Assembly: GCF_018531465.1 (NCBI RefSeq)
Contig: NZ_JAHDTF010000003.1
Span: 124,001 to 188,000 of the forward strand
Direction: 5' to 3'
DNA: 64,000 nt
Source of the DNA: Sphaerisporangium fuscum
Lineage (GTDB): Bacteria; Actinomycetota; Actinomycetes; Streptosporangiales; Streptosporangiaceae
Shown here in pieces: positions 1 through 7,739 of this stretch; position 1 is the stretch's first letter; each line of letters starts with the position of its first letter. The notes beneath the pieces are model-generated. The model searched no databases, was not told the origin of the DNA, and saw only the letters and a list, made by a program, of their open reading frames with translations. Position numbers and translations under genes: made by a program.

Positions 1-1318
1 CGACGAACTTCTGCCAGGCCTGGTCGTAGGGGACCGCGCCCTGGTCCATGCCGATGATGACCTGCTCCACGGCGGCCTTCACCTGCGCGTGCTTCTCACC
101 GAGGAAGATCGGCTGGAGCGACTTGATGGACGGCCCGAAGATCTTGCCGATGGGCGCGCCGCTGAAGTACTCGTTGGTCGCGCTCTGCAGGTCGGGGCTG
201 TCCTGGGCGGGGAGGGTGCTGGGCAGGTTGCCGCCCTCCTTGAACGCCAGCAGCTGGGCCTCGGGGCTGGTCAGGTAGCTGGCCAGCTCGGCGGCCTCCT
301 TCGGGTGCTTGGACTGCTTGGGCACCGCGAGCCAGGAGCCGCCCCAGTTGCCGCTGGCGCCTGGGACGGTGGCGACGTCCCACTTGCCCTTGAACTGGTC
401 GCCGGCGGTGCCGGAGACCACGCCGAGCATCCAGCCCGGGCAGCCGAGGGTGGCGAACTGCGACTTCACGAAGCCGGTGTTCCACGGGTCGGTGAAGTTC
501 TGCAGCTTGGCCGTCAGGCCTTCCTTGCTGATGCGCTGGGTGAAGTCGAACGCGTTCTTGACGGCCGGGTTCTTGTCCACGATGAGCTGCTGGTTCTTGT
601 CGAAGTAGGTGACGTTGCCGTTCTTGGCGGCCTCCTGCGACAGCACCACGTTGTAGATGGTGTTGACGCTGTCGATGAACTTGGCGTCCTTGACCTTCGA
701 CTGGAACTGCTTGCCGACCTTGACGAAGTCATCCCAGCCGCCGCTCCACAGCTGGGAGACCTTGTCGCGGTCCGTCGGCAGGCCGGCCTTCTTGAACAGG
801 TCGGTGCGGTAGCAGACGCTCATGCCGCCGACGTCGGTGCCGAGGGCGAACAGCTTGCCGTCCGCGGTCAGGCCGTTCTCCCACTTCCAGGCGGGGAAGT
901 CGGCCTTGCGGCTGTCCAGGCCGTACTGGCCGAGCTCGGTCCAGAACTGGGGGCGGGCCTTGGCCAGGCCCATGCCGCCCTCGTCGATGCCCACGACGTC
1001 ACCGGCGCCGGTGCCCGACTGGAGCCACTGCAGCATCTGCGGCCAGTAGACGTTCTCGAAGCTGTCGGTCAGGTTGTTGTACTTGACCTGCACGTTCGGG
1101 TGCTCGGAGTTCCACTTCGCCACCGCGGCCTTGTAGCCGAAGTTGGTGCCGCCGCCGAAGGTCTGCAGGGTGAGGGTGATCTTCTCGGCTGCGGACGACG
1201 ATGACGAGCCCGTGGCAGGCGTCTCGCCGCCGGAAGAGCAGGCGGCGGTGACGCCGAGCGCGGCCGTCATCACAGATGCGACCGCGAGCATCCTGCCGCG
1301 GCGCATGGTGTTCATCAT
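1..1318 (-). CDS. ABC sugar-binding lipoprotein (partial, C-terminus outside window)
   Basis: Extracellular solute-binding protein of the family 1 (sugar) type, the ligand-catching part of an ABC importer. The start at 1318 begins MMNTMRRGR and is preceded by GAGAGGGG about 8 bases upstream. The next residues form a lipoprotein signal with lipobox LGVTAAC (Cys near residue 27), followed by a Ser-rich linker and a typical binding-protein fold. About 439 residues are visible and the frame is open at the left edge, so the end and any permease genes lie outside the window. Two perfect copies of TGGGAGCGCTCCCA lie upstream. This is the operator of CebR in Streptomyces and CelR in Thermobifida, which points to cello-oligosaccharide uptake. 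The family call is secure. The substrate is inferred from the operators alone. Confidence 0.85.
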   Translation of the reverse strand, partial: MMNTMRRGRMLAVASVMTAALGVTAACSSGGETPATGSSSSSAAEKITLTLQTFGGGTNFGYKAAVAKWNSEHPNVQVKYNNLTDSFENVYWPQMLQWLQSGTGAGDVVGIDEGGMGLAKARPQFWTELGQYGLDSRKADFPAWKWENGLTADGKLFALGTDVGGMSVCYRTDLFKKAGLPTDRDKVSQLWSGGWDDFVKVGKQFQSKVKDAKFIDSVNTIYNVVLSQEAAKNGNVTYFDKNQQLIVDKNPAVKNAFDFTQRISKEGLTAKLQNFTDPWNTGFVKSQFATLGCPGWMLGVVSGTAGDQFKGKWDVATVPGASGNWGGSWLAVPKQSKHPKEAAELASYLTSPEAQLLAFKEGGNLPSTLPAQDSPDLQSATNEYFSGAPIGKIFGPSIKSLQPIFLGEKHAQVKAAVEQVIIGMDQGAVPYDQAWQKFV

Positions 1319-1452
1319 TCCGGACCCCTCTCAGGTGGTTGCCCGATCGTTGGGAGGTGCATCGAGGGCCGGCCCGCCCCGATCGTCGGGCCCCACGATG
1401 TGCTGAATCCCGCAGTCGTGATCCCGCGGACAAGGATCCGCGGGCTAGAGTT

Positions 1453-1466
1453 TGGGAGCGCTCCCA
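1453..1466. promoter_or_regulatory. CebR/CelR-type operator, copy 1
   Basis: A perfect 14-base palindrome, TGGGAGCGCTCCCA, 135 bases upstream of the binding-protein start. It matches the operator of the LacI-family cellobiose repressors CebR and CelR. No cebR gene is in the window. Confidence 0.8.
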
Positions 1467-1582
1467 CGAAGAGTCGCCGATTGGCATCACCGACGTCAAT
1501 ATGCCGAAACCTAACTGTTACTCCTGGGGCTGTTAGGAGCCCGAAATGGGACTGTAAGCTCCATAAACCCCATAGAAGGTGT

Positions 1583-1596
1583 TGGGAGCGCTCCCA
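1583..1596. promoter_or_regulatory. CebR/CelR-type operator, copy 2
   Basis: A second perfect TGGGAGCGCTCCCA, 130 bases from the first, centre to centre. Two identical operators in one leader allow cooperative or looping repression by a LacI-family dimer or tetramer. With copy 1 it is the main content of the 516-base gene-free stretch 1319-1834; the rest holds two hairpins annotated separately. Confidence 0.8.
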
Positions 1597-1689
1597 TCGC
1601 TAGGGGCACAGTAGGGCGCAAATCATCCATGCGCCATCACGGCGCCGTCGGGCGGAGGGGTCGGGACGACGGGTGCCGGAGAAAAGCGA

Positions 1690-1722
1690 GGCGCCGGCCC
1701 GGACGGTGTCCGGGCCGGCGCC
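1690..1722. terminator. Perfect 15-bp GC hairpin
   Basis: Perfect inverted repeat with 15-base arms (GGCGCCGGCCCGGAC and its complement) and a 3-base loop (GGT). It lies about 110 bases beyond the CHAP gene stop, after a first hairpin. There is no U-tract, as is usual for actinobacterial terminators. It probably ends leftward transcripts from the CHAP gene before they enter the sugar-binding gene's regulatory region. Confidence 0.55.
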
Positions 1723-1776
1723 AGGTGCCGTACGGCCGGCGCGGGCGCAGTCGCGCGGCCGTTCGGCGGGAGGGCG

Positions 1777-1807
1777 GGCGCCCCTACGGGGAGAGAGGAG
1801 GGGCGCC
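1777..1807 (-). terminator. Terminator hairpin of the CHAP gene
   Basis: Inverted repeat GGCGCCCCT / AGGGGCGCC with a 13-base loop, 28 bases beyond the CHAP stop codon. The position fits a rho-independent type terminator lacking a U-tract. Confidence 0.55.
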
Positions 1808-1834
1808 TGCCTGAGGCGTGTGGACCTTTGGGCG

Positions 1835-2536
1835 TCAGCCGGCGTAACTCGGGTACCCGTAGCCGACGACGGTGTCGGTGGAACGGGTGCGGATCTCGAC
1901 GCTGCCGTTGCCGGTGTTCCCCTCGACGGTCTTGATCGTGCCGTCGCCGTTGTCCTTGATGACGTAGCCGACGTGCTCGATGTCGTCGACGCTCTTGCTG
2001 CCGTTCCAGTTGAAGAAGACGACGGCGCCCGGCTTGGGCGTCGTCCCCCAGCGGTCGTGCGCGGCGAACCACTTGGCGTGCTCGACGGTGTAGGCGTCGG
2101 AGCCGACGGTGTCGTCCATGCCCATCTGGTGGCCGACCCAGGAGACGAACATGTCGCACCAGGACGCGTTGGCGAACCCGGCGATCGTGCCGCCGTCCCT
2201 CGCCACGGTCTCCGCGGCGCGCGGGGAGTTCATGTACCAGGCGTGGAACTTCGTCCCGCCGCCGGCGCTGTTCTCGGAGATGCCGACCTGGCTCTCGGCC
2301 AGCTTGAGCAGCTGCTGCGCGCTCACGCGCCTGGCGGTCTGGGGGGCGTGCAGGGCCTGAGCGGTGTTCTTGGCCTCCGCGCTCGCCACCTTGGCGATCC
2401 CGTCCTTCGGGGAGGTGTCGGCCTGTGCCGCGAGGGCGGTGCCGGTCACGGCCTGGGCGACCACGAGGCCGCCGAAAGCGAAGGCTTTCAGGTGGTTCTT
2501 CGGGGCATCCAGAAGCCGCTGGACGAACATGGACAA
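1835..2536 (-). CDS. Secreted CHAP-domain peptidoglycan hydrolase
   Basis: A 233-residue exported protein. An N-terminal hydrophobic segment (about residues 17-37, ending in an AxA-like site) precedes a C-terminal CHAP amidase/endopeptidase domain. The Cys-nucleophile motif is SWCDMFVSW (near residue 127) and the catalytic His is in the IEHVGYV stretch (near residue 188). The family cleaves peptide bonds or amide links in peptidoglycan. The likely start is TTG at 2536, because AAGGAG lies 7 bases upstream; an in-frame ATG sits two codons later at 2530. Its leader carries a c-di-AMP riboswitch, a control that actinobacteria use for cell-wall hydrolases. It is followed by two hairpins and is monocistronic. 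Confidence 0.88.
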   Translation of the reverse strand: MSMFVQRLLDAPKNHLKAFAFGGLVVAQAVTGTALAAQADTSPKDGIAKVASAEAKNTAQALHAPQTARRVSAQQLLKLAESQVGISENSAGGGTKFHAWYMNSPRAAETVARDGGTIAGFANASWCDMFVSWVGHQMGMDDTVGSDAYTVEHAKWFAAHDRWGTTPKPGAVVFFNWNGSKSVDDIEHVGYVIKDNGDGTIKTVEGNTGNGSVEIRTRSTDTVVGYGYPSYAG

Positions 2537-2556
2537 AGGCGAACTCCTTCTTCCAG

Positions 2557-2700
2557 GCCGCCTACCGGGTTAGCTGACGGGTTCGGGCGTGGAAGTCGCC
2601 CTACGGGAGTGGCCGTGCGTGGTCTCCCGATTCACCCCACGGGGAGAGTTGGGTCCCCGGCTCCGCGCGAAGCGGACTCGGCGGTGCGCGCCGGGGGGAG
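2557..2700 (-). promoter_or_regulatory. ydaO/yuaA-type c-di-AMP riboswitch
   Basis: On the minus strand the leader of the CHAP gene contains the conserved blocks of the ydaO motif in order: GGGGACCCAA (about 2650), GGGGTGAATCGGGAGACC (about 2622-2639), CACGCCCGAACCCGTCAG (about 2575-2592) and CTAACCCGGTAGGCGG (about 2560-2575). These are the near-invariant segments of the c-di-AMP aptamer. It ends about 15 bases before the ribosome-binding site. In this RNA family c-di-AMP binding turns gene expression off. Boundaries are approximate. The rest of 2537-3155 holds the promoters of this gene and of the rightward operon; a GGACAAA direct repeat at about 2793-2827 is the only other structure I noted. 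Confidence 0.9.
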
Positions 2701-3155
2701 AGGATTCTCCGCTGACGACCGGCTGCGCAATCTCATCGGCACGGTGGAGTCGCCCGAACGGGCATGTCCCGGGCCGGGAGTGCAATCAGAGTACTCCATC
2801 GGACAAAAGGGGTGCAAATAGGACAAACTTCCCGGCTCTGCAGGGAGTCGCGACGGCAAACGCCTGCTCCTGCTGCTCGCGCCGCGGAGGAAAAAGTGCG
2901 GCGCCCGGGGTTGACCTGGCCTGACAAGGGTACCCGCCACCGACGGTGCCTTCAGCCCGCCCGGCACCGGCCCGGCGCCCCGTTGTGACACTTGAGCCCC
3001 CAGGTGCCGCTGTTGTCAAACGAGACAGATGGGACTCAGGGGGACGACCCGGGGGAGGAGCCGCCGACTCGTCCAGGTCTCGCTCATCCGGCGATGTTCG
3101 CTGTTCACCCGCTGTTACCGTTCATGTAGGGATCCACGGCTAGGTTGCTCGCGTC

Positions 3156-4187
3156 GTGAAAGTATCGGTGCCCGGCGTGGAGAGGAACGGTCGAAGCCGC
3201 GTGCGGGAGCAGGGGTCGGCCGTCGCCTGGGTGGAATCCCCCCTCCAGTTGCTGTGCGCGGTCGAGGCACGGCACGCGGGGGTCGTCGGGCCGGGCACGC
3301 GCGTGGTCACCCGCGCCAAGCTGCCCGGGCTGAAGGTCACGCGCGCCGAGCTGGCCTCCCTCGACCTGCCGGGCGGTCTGGTGATCGAGACCGCCGACGA
3401 CGGCATGCCCCGTCCCCGCCGGCGCGAGAGCTGGATCCTCGGGGACGCCTTCTCCGGCCGGATGCAGCTGACCTCGCTGACCGCGGCCCCCGCCCACATG
3501 GTGATCGTGGACGACGGGCTGGCCACCATCCGCCTGCTGGAACTGCTCACCGGCCGCCCCGGCACCCCGCTGCTGCGCGCGCGGGCCGCCGCGACGCCGT
3601 CCCGCCGGCTCCTCGGCGCCGCCGCCGGGCTCCGCCTGCGCGCCGCCGCGAGGGCGGGCCGGCTCACGGTGTTCACCGCCCTGCCGGTGCCCGGCGAACT
3701 GGCGCGGGCCGTGCGCGGCATCGGCGCCGACCTGATCACCCACGACTTCGCCTGGCTGCGCTCCCAGCCGGCCGTCGCCCACCCCCGGCCGCCGGAGAAG
3801 ACCGTGGTGCTCGGCACGTCGCTGGTGCGCAACGGCCTGATCCACCGCGAGCGCTACCTGTCGTGGCTGTTCGGCCTCGAGGGGCCGCTGGCGTACTACC
3901 CGCACCGCCGCGAGGACCCCGTCGACCTGGCCGCCGTCCGCGACCACCCCGGCGTCACCGTCTACGACGGCGGGGTGCCCGTCGAGATGACCCTGCGCGA
4001 TCTGCGCCCCGGGCAGCGCGTGCTCAGCCTGCCCTCCACGGCCGTCACCTCGCTGCGCGTCCTGCTGTCGGCGCGCGGCGTGCCGGTCGAGACGGTGGAC
4101 GTCCCCGACGACTGGTGGACGCCCTCGGCCTCGACCTCTCTCCGATCACACCTGCAGATGTTCGCGCACGAAAGGGCTTCTCCTTGA
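3156..4187 (+). CDS. Bacterial-sialyltransferase-like glycosyltransferase
   Basis: A 343-residue protein without signal peptide or membrane segments. It carries the three short motifs shared by bacterial sialyl- and polysialyltransferases: an acidic-acidic-Gly motif VDDG (residues 118-120), an HP-type motif YYPHRRE (about 247-253) and a Ser/Thr motif LPSTA (about 291-295). It probably transfers a CMP-activated nonulosonic acid to a surface glycan. The start is GTG (GTGAAAGTATCG), with a possible -10 box TAGGTT 9 bases upstream, so the mRNA may be nearly leaderless. A start further in, for example GTG near 3200, is possible. Its stop overlaps the next gene's TTG start by four bases, so the two are translationally coupled. 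The acceptor and linkage cannot be read from the sequence. Confidence 0.6.
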   Translation: MKVSVPGVERNGRSRVREQGSAVAWVESPLQLLCAVEARHAGVVGPGTRVVTRAKLPGLKVTRAELASLDLPGGLVIETADDGMPRPRRRESWILGDAFSGRMQLTSLTAAPAHMVIVDDGLATIRLLELLTGRPGTPLLRARAAATPSRRLLGAAAGLRLRAAARAGRLTVFTALPVPGELARAVRGIGADLITHDFAWLRSQPAVAHPRPPEKTVVLGTSLVRNGLIHRERYLSWLFGLEGPLAYYPHRREDPVDLAAVRDHPGVTVYDGGVPVEMTLRDLRPGQRVLSLPSTAVTSLRVLLSARGVPVETVDVPDDWWTPSASTSLRSHLQMFAHERASP

Positions 4188-5398
4188 GCCGGGTTCTCGC
4201 CGTGGCCGATTCGGACTCCTACCTGAAGTGGGCCGCGGGTCTGCTCGACCAGCTTCCACCCGGCTGGGACCCGACGCTGGCCGTCGTCCGCACGCCGATC
4301 GCGCCGTCCGCGGGCCAGATCGCCGCCGCGGTCAGCGGGACGCGGGCCGGGGCCGCCGAGCCGCCCGCCGTCGTCTCGGCCCGGGCCCTGCGCCGGATCG
4401 CCGAGCGCACCTCGCCCGACGTGGTGCTGGTGGCCTGCACCGGGCCCGTGGTCGACGTACTGGTCAGCGAGGTGTTCGAGGGGCTGCGCCCCCGCCCGGT
4501 GTTCGTGTCCGGCCTGCCCGGCATCTCGATCCCGGCGACCGAGAAGGCCTGGCTGTACCGCGGCGGGTGCGACCTGTTCGTCGTGCACAGCGGCAGGGAG
4601 GTCGAGGAGTTCGGCCGGATCGGCCGGGAGCTGGGCGCCGAGGGCTCGATGGCCCTCGCCCGCCTGCCGTACCTCGACTCCCTGACCAGCGTCACCCCCG
4701 CCGGGGGCGACCGGGTGGTGTTCGCGACCCAGGCGAAGGTGCCCAAGCGGCGCGAGGACCGCGAGAGCATCCTGCTCGCCCTCGCCGCCCTGGCCGACAC
4801 CCGTCCCGACCTCGACGTCGTCGTCAAGCTGCGGGCCCTGGAGAACGAGCGGCAGACCCACAACGAGCGCTACCACTACCAGCGGCTGTGGCGCGAGCTC
4901 GCCGAGGCGGGCGCCGTCCGCCCGGACGCGGTGAGGTTCGCCGCCGGCGCCATGCACGAGCACCTGGCCGCCGCGGCGGCGTTCGTCACGGTCAGCTCCA
5001 CCGCGGCCCTGGAGGCGATCGCGGGACGGGTGCCGCTGCTGGTGCTGTCCGACTTCGGGGTCAGCGCCGAGATGATCAACCTGGTGTTCGAGGACAGCGG
5101 GTGCCTCGGCACGCTGGAGGACGTCGCGCGCGGCGTGTTCCGGCGGCCGACGGCGGCCTGGTGCGAGGCCAACTACTTCCACGACGCGGCCGCGAGCGAC
5201 TGGGTGGACAGGCTCGCGCCGCTGGTGGAGGAGGCGCGTTCGGGCAGGCTGCGGCCGGTGCGGGCGCTGCTGGACGGCCCCGCGCACGCCGCCGCCCGCC
5301 GCCGCGCCCGCCTGCGCGTGGAGCTCCCCCCGAACGTCCTGCGCATCGGCTACCGGGCGGGCCGCCGCGTCCGCCGGTACATGAAGGCCATTCGCTGA
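4184..5398 (+). CDS. DUF6716-like putative glycosyltransferase
   Basis: A 404-residue protein starting at TTG 4184, inside the TTGA overlap with the previous stop; AAAGGG lies about 9 bases upstream. The start matters because the same frame is open back to 3029, but that upstream half is only a shadow of the preceding gene. The protein looks like a two-domain GT-B transferase: an N-terminal nucleotide-fold half, GLPGISIPATEKAW near 110, then VSSTAALEAIAGRVPLLVLSDFG near 275-295, typical of a donor-site region. I recall similar proteins (DUF6716) in Streptomyces next to NeuB/NeuA genes. The nonulosonate genes next door support a role in the same glycan. The exact reaction is unknown. Confidence 0.55.
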   Translation: MSRVLAVADSDSYLKWAAGLLDQLPPGWDPTLAVVRTPIAPSAGQIAAAVSGTRAGAAEPPAVVSARALRRIAERTSPDVVLVACTGPVVDVLVSEVFEGLRPRPVFVSGLPGISIPATEKAWLYRGGCDLFVVHSGREVEEFGRIGRELGAEGSMALARLPYLDSLTSVTPAGGDRVVFATQAKVPKRREDRESILLALAALADTRPDLDVVVKLRALENERQTHNERYHYQRLWRELAEAGAVRPDAVRFAAGAMHEHLAAAAAFVTVSSTAALEAIAGRVPLLVLSDFGVSAEMINLVFEDSGCLGTLEDVARGVFRRPTAAWCEANYFHDAAASDWVDRLAPLVEEARSGRLRPVRALLDGPAHAAARRRARLRVELPPNVLRIGYRAGRRVRRYMKAIR

Positions 5399-5410
5399 GC
5401 GACCCGGAAA

Positions 5411-5451
5411 CCGTAGGTCCCCCCACGCGGTGGCTGTGGGGGGACCTACGG
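5411..5451. terminator. Shared bidirectional terminator
   Basis: Perfect 16-base inverted repeat (CCGTAGGTCCCCCCAC and complement) with a 9-base loop, filling the 69-base gap between two convergent operons. Either strand forms the same stem, so it can end transcripts from both sides. Confidence 0.8.
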
Positions 5452-5467
5452 CGGGCCGGGAAGGCCG

Positions 5468-6733
5468 TCAGCGGGTGAGGGCGCGGCGCAGCCGGCCGAG
5501 GGCCGACTTCGGGGCGGGAGCGGGCTTGACCAGGCCGACGGAGGCCAGGCGGCGGTTCTTGAAGTAGCGGGCCTGCGCGCCGTGGGTCTCGATGTAGCGG
5601 GCGGCCACCTCGCGCAGGTCCGGGTAGTACTGGCTCTGCATGCAGAAGCCCACCGCCTCCACCAGCGCCGGCAGGTCGACCGCGTGCGGCTCGGTGATCG
5701 TCCCGTCGGGGGCGAGGCGCGGCACGGCCGCGTCGACGATCGTGACCGGCACCCGGTTGCTGTTCTCGTACGGCGTCAGCCGTTCCAGCACGATGTCACA
5801 GCCCATCGTGGCGACCGGGAGGCCGAACAGCCGCCGCGCCGTCATCAGCGCGGTGGAGAAGCAGCCGACCACCAGCTTCGGCCGCAGCGCCTGGAAGCAC
5901 ACCTCGGCCGGGACGGTCTCGCCGGCCACGCTCAGCTCGACGCCGAGCTCGGCGGCCACGCCCCGCAGGTGCCGGGCGTGGCCGCGCCCGGCCGCCGGGT
6001 GCGGCTTGAACAGCACGCTGCGGTGCCCCCGCGCGACCAGCGCCCGGAGCATCGCGGCGTGCAGGTCCATCTCCTCCTGCGGGGTGACGATGTCCAGGGC
6101 CGAGAGGTACTGGCCGAGGATGACCGCCTCGCCCCACAGGTCGTCCGGCACGGGGAAGTCGTCGAGCACGGCCTGGAAGGCCGCGTCCGGCAGCGGGTCG
6201 GGCGCGACCCCGACCTCCCTGAGCAGCAGCGGGGTGAGTTCGGGCACCAGGTCGAGGTGGAGCAGGCGGGTGATGCGGCCGGAGATCTCCAGCGGCAGCG
6301 GGTCCCGCGTCGGCCCGTAGCTCATCAGCCCGTCGGAGTACACCGTGATCGGGCAGTCGCGGATCAGGCCCGCGACCGTCCGCGCAGGCGGCACCGCGAT
6401 CGACTCCACGATCAGCTCGCCGGGACCGTCGCCGAGCGACAGGTGCGACCGCAGCAGGCGCGAGAGCATCGGGACCTCGATGACCCGCGCCTTCCAGTCC
6501 GACGGGTGCAGGGGCGCGACGATCTCGTTCCACGACCACACCTCGTCGAAGCGCGGCCGCAGCGCCGAGAACCCCGGCGCCTCGTCCAGCGACGGGGTGA
6601 TCTCGGGGATCGCCGCGTTGTTCGACACCAGCAGGACGCGGCGCCCGTCGTGCGGGCCGAACCGGCCGGCGTCCATCGCGGCGGCCAGCGTGGTCGCTCC
6701 GAAGAGCGTGGAGCTGTAGAAGACCTGGGTCAC
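5468..6733 (-). CDS. Polysialyltransferase-family glycosyltransferase
   Basis: A 421-residue protein. I place the start at GTG 6733 (MTQVFYSSTLFG), which overlaps the GT2 stop as GTGA; the frame is open further upstream but encodes a Pro/Arg-rich shadow. It has the bacterial sialyltransferase motifs: YSDG (residues 132-135), KPHP (243-246) and CFSTAL (291-296). This pattern is that of the POLYST family (alpha-2,8-polysialyltransferase-like), which adds CMP-activated sialic-acid-type sugars. It is the last gene of the leftward operon after the NeuA-HAD-NeuB fusion and a GT2 enzyme, which fits polymer assembly. The sugar and linkage are not known. Confidence 0.7.
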   Translation of the reverse strand: MTQVFYSSTLFGATTLAAAMDAGRFGPHDGRRVLLVSNNAAIPEITPSLDEAPGFSALRPRFDEVWSWNEIVAPLHPSDWKARVIEVPMLSRLLRSHLSLGDGPGELIVESIAVPPARTVAGLIRDCPITVYSDGLMSYGPTRDPLPLEISGRITRLLHLDLVPELTPLLLREVGVAPDPLPDAAFQAVLDDFPVPDDLWGEAVILGQYLSALDIVTPQEEMDLHAAMLRALVARGHRSVLFKPHPAAGRGHARHLRGVAAELGVELSVAGETVPAEVCFQALRPKLVVGCFSTALMTARRLFGLPVATMGCDIVLERLTPYENSNRVPVTIVDAAVPRLAPDGTITEPHAVDLPALVEAVGFCMQSQYYPDLREVAARYIETHGAQARYFKNRRLASVGLVKPAPAPKSALGRLRRALTR

Positions 6734-7692
6734 GGGAAACGCTCCTGGGGTTCTCCGCGGTGTCGGGGGAGCAGCGGGCGCAGGAGCGCGGCGCGTTCGG
6801 GCTCCAGGCCCGCCTCCGCCACCAGGACCGCCGGGAGGGCGGCGAGCACGTCCTGCGCGCGCGCCTCGAAGCGGGCCCGCAGGGCGGGGGAGAAGCGGTC
6901 GCCGATCTCCAGATGGTGCGCCAGCAGCGCGCAGAAGGTGCGAACGGCCTTCGGCAGCAGGTCGGGCTCGTTCTCCACCTGCTTGAACACCAGCTCGAAG
7001 GCGTCGAAGAAGTGCAGTTGCCGCTCGTCGCCGATCTGGGTCAGCGACGAGGGCACCAGGCGCCGGTAGAAGACGCCCGCGACGGACGCCACGGCGAACG
7101 ACCGCGCCTCCCGGTGCAGCCGCCAGATCCACGGGCGGTCCTCGGCGGTGTGCAGGTGGCCCGGGAAGGCCAGCAGGTCGCCCAGTTCGCGCCGGTAGAT
7201 CCCCGCCCAGGCGTAGGGGTAGTCGACCATCGTCTTCGCCCCGGCCGGCAGGATCCCGTCGCGCGGCCTCAGCACCACGCCGCGCCTGGCCTCCGGCGCC
7301 CGGTGGACGACCCGCTTGCGGCCCTCCACCTGGACGTGGTCCACCCGGACGAAGTCACAGCCGAGCCCGTCGATCGCGGCGACGAGCTCGGCGAGGTACC
7401 CCGGGGCCAGCCAGTCGTCGCCGTCCATGAACGTGACGTACCGGCCCGAGGCGAGCGACAGCCCGGCGTTGCGGGCGTCCGCCAGCCCCACGGGGGAGGC
7501 GTGGCGCAGAACGGTCAGCCCCGGCAGGTCATCGCGGAAGTCGTCGATGACCTGCGGGGTCGCGTCGGCGGAGCCGTCGTCGACCACGATGAACTCGAAG
7601 TCGCGCCGCGCGTTGCGCCTCAGCGAGGTCAGCGCGTCGGCGATGTAGAGCTCGGCGTCGCGCACCGGCACCACGACCGACAACGTGATCAA
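6730..7692 (-). CDS. Family 2 glycosyltransferase
   Basis: A 320-residue GT-A enzyme. The N-terminus has the usual VSVVVPVRDAE start, the nucleotide-binding VVDDGSADAT (about 37-46) and the metal-binding FMDGDDW (about 92-98). The catalytic base is probably in the HTAEDRPW segment (about 181-188). The start is TTG 7692 with GGGAG 7 bases upstream. It lies between the NeuA-HAD-NeuB gene (47 bases away) and the polysialyltransferase-like gene (four-base overlap). It probably adds one sugar of the repeat or primer of the same surface glycan; donor and acceptor cannot be predicted. Confidence 0.85.
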   Translation of the reverse strand: MITLSVVVPVRDAELYIADALTSLRRNARRDFEFIVVDDGSADATPQVIDDFRDDLPGLTVLRHASPVGLADARNAGLSLASGRYVTFMDGDDWLAPGYLAELVAAIDGLGCDFVRVDHVQVEGRKRVVHRAPEARRGVVLRPRDGILPAGAKTMVDYPYAWAGIYRRELGDLLAFPGHLHTAEDRPWIWRLHREARSFAVASVAGVFYRRLVPSSLTQIGDERQLHFFDAFELVFKQVENEPDLLPKAVRTFCALLAHHLEIGDRFSPALRARFEARAQDVLAALPAVLVAEAGLEPERAALLRPLLPRHRGEPQERFP

Positions 7693-7739
7693 CGGCGGCT
7701 CCCTGCGTGCGTCACTGGGGGGTTCTCCTTCTCGGGGGC

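Noticed and set aside
3029..4183. First half of a 789-codon open frame starting at 3029
   Set aside because: It is an Arg/Pro/Ala-rich shadow of the real gene at 3156-4187. Only the part from TTG 4184 has protein-like composition and a coupled start.
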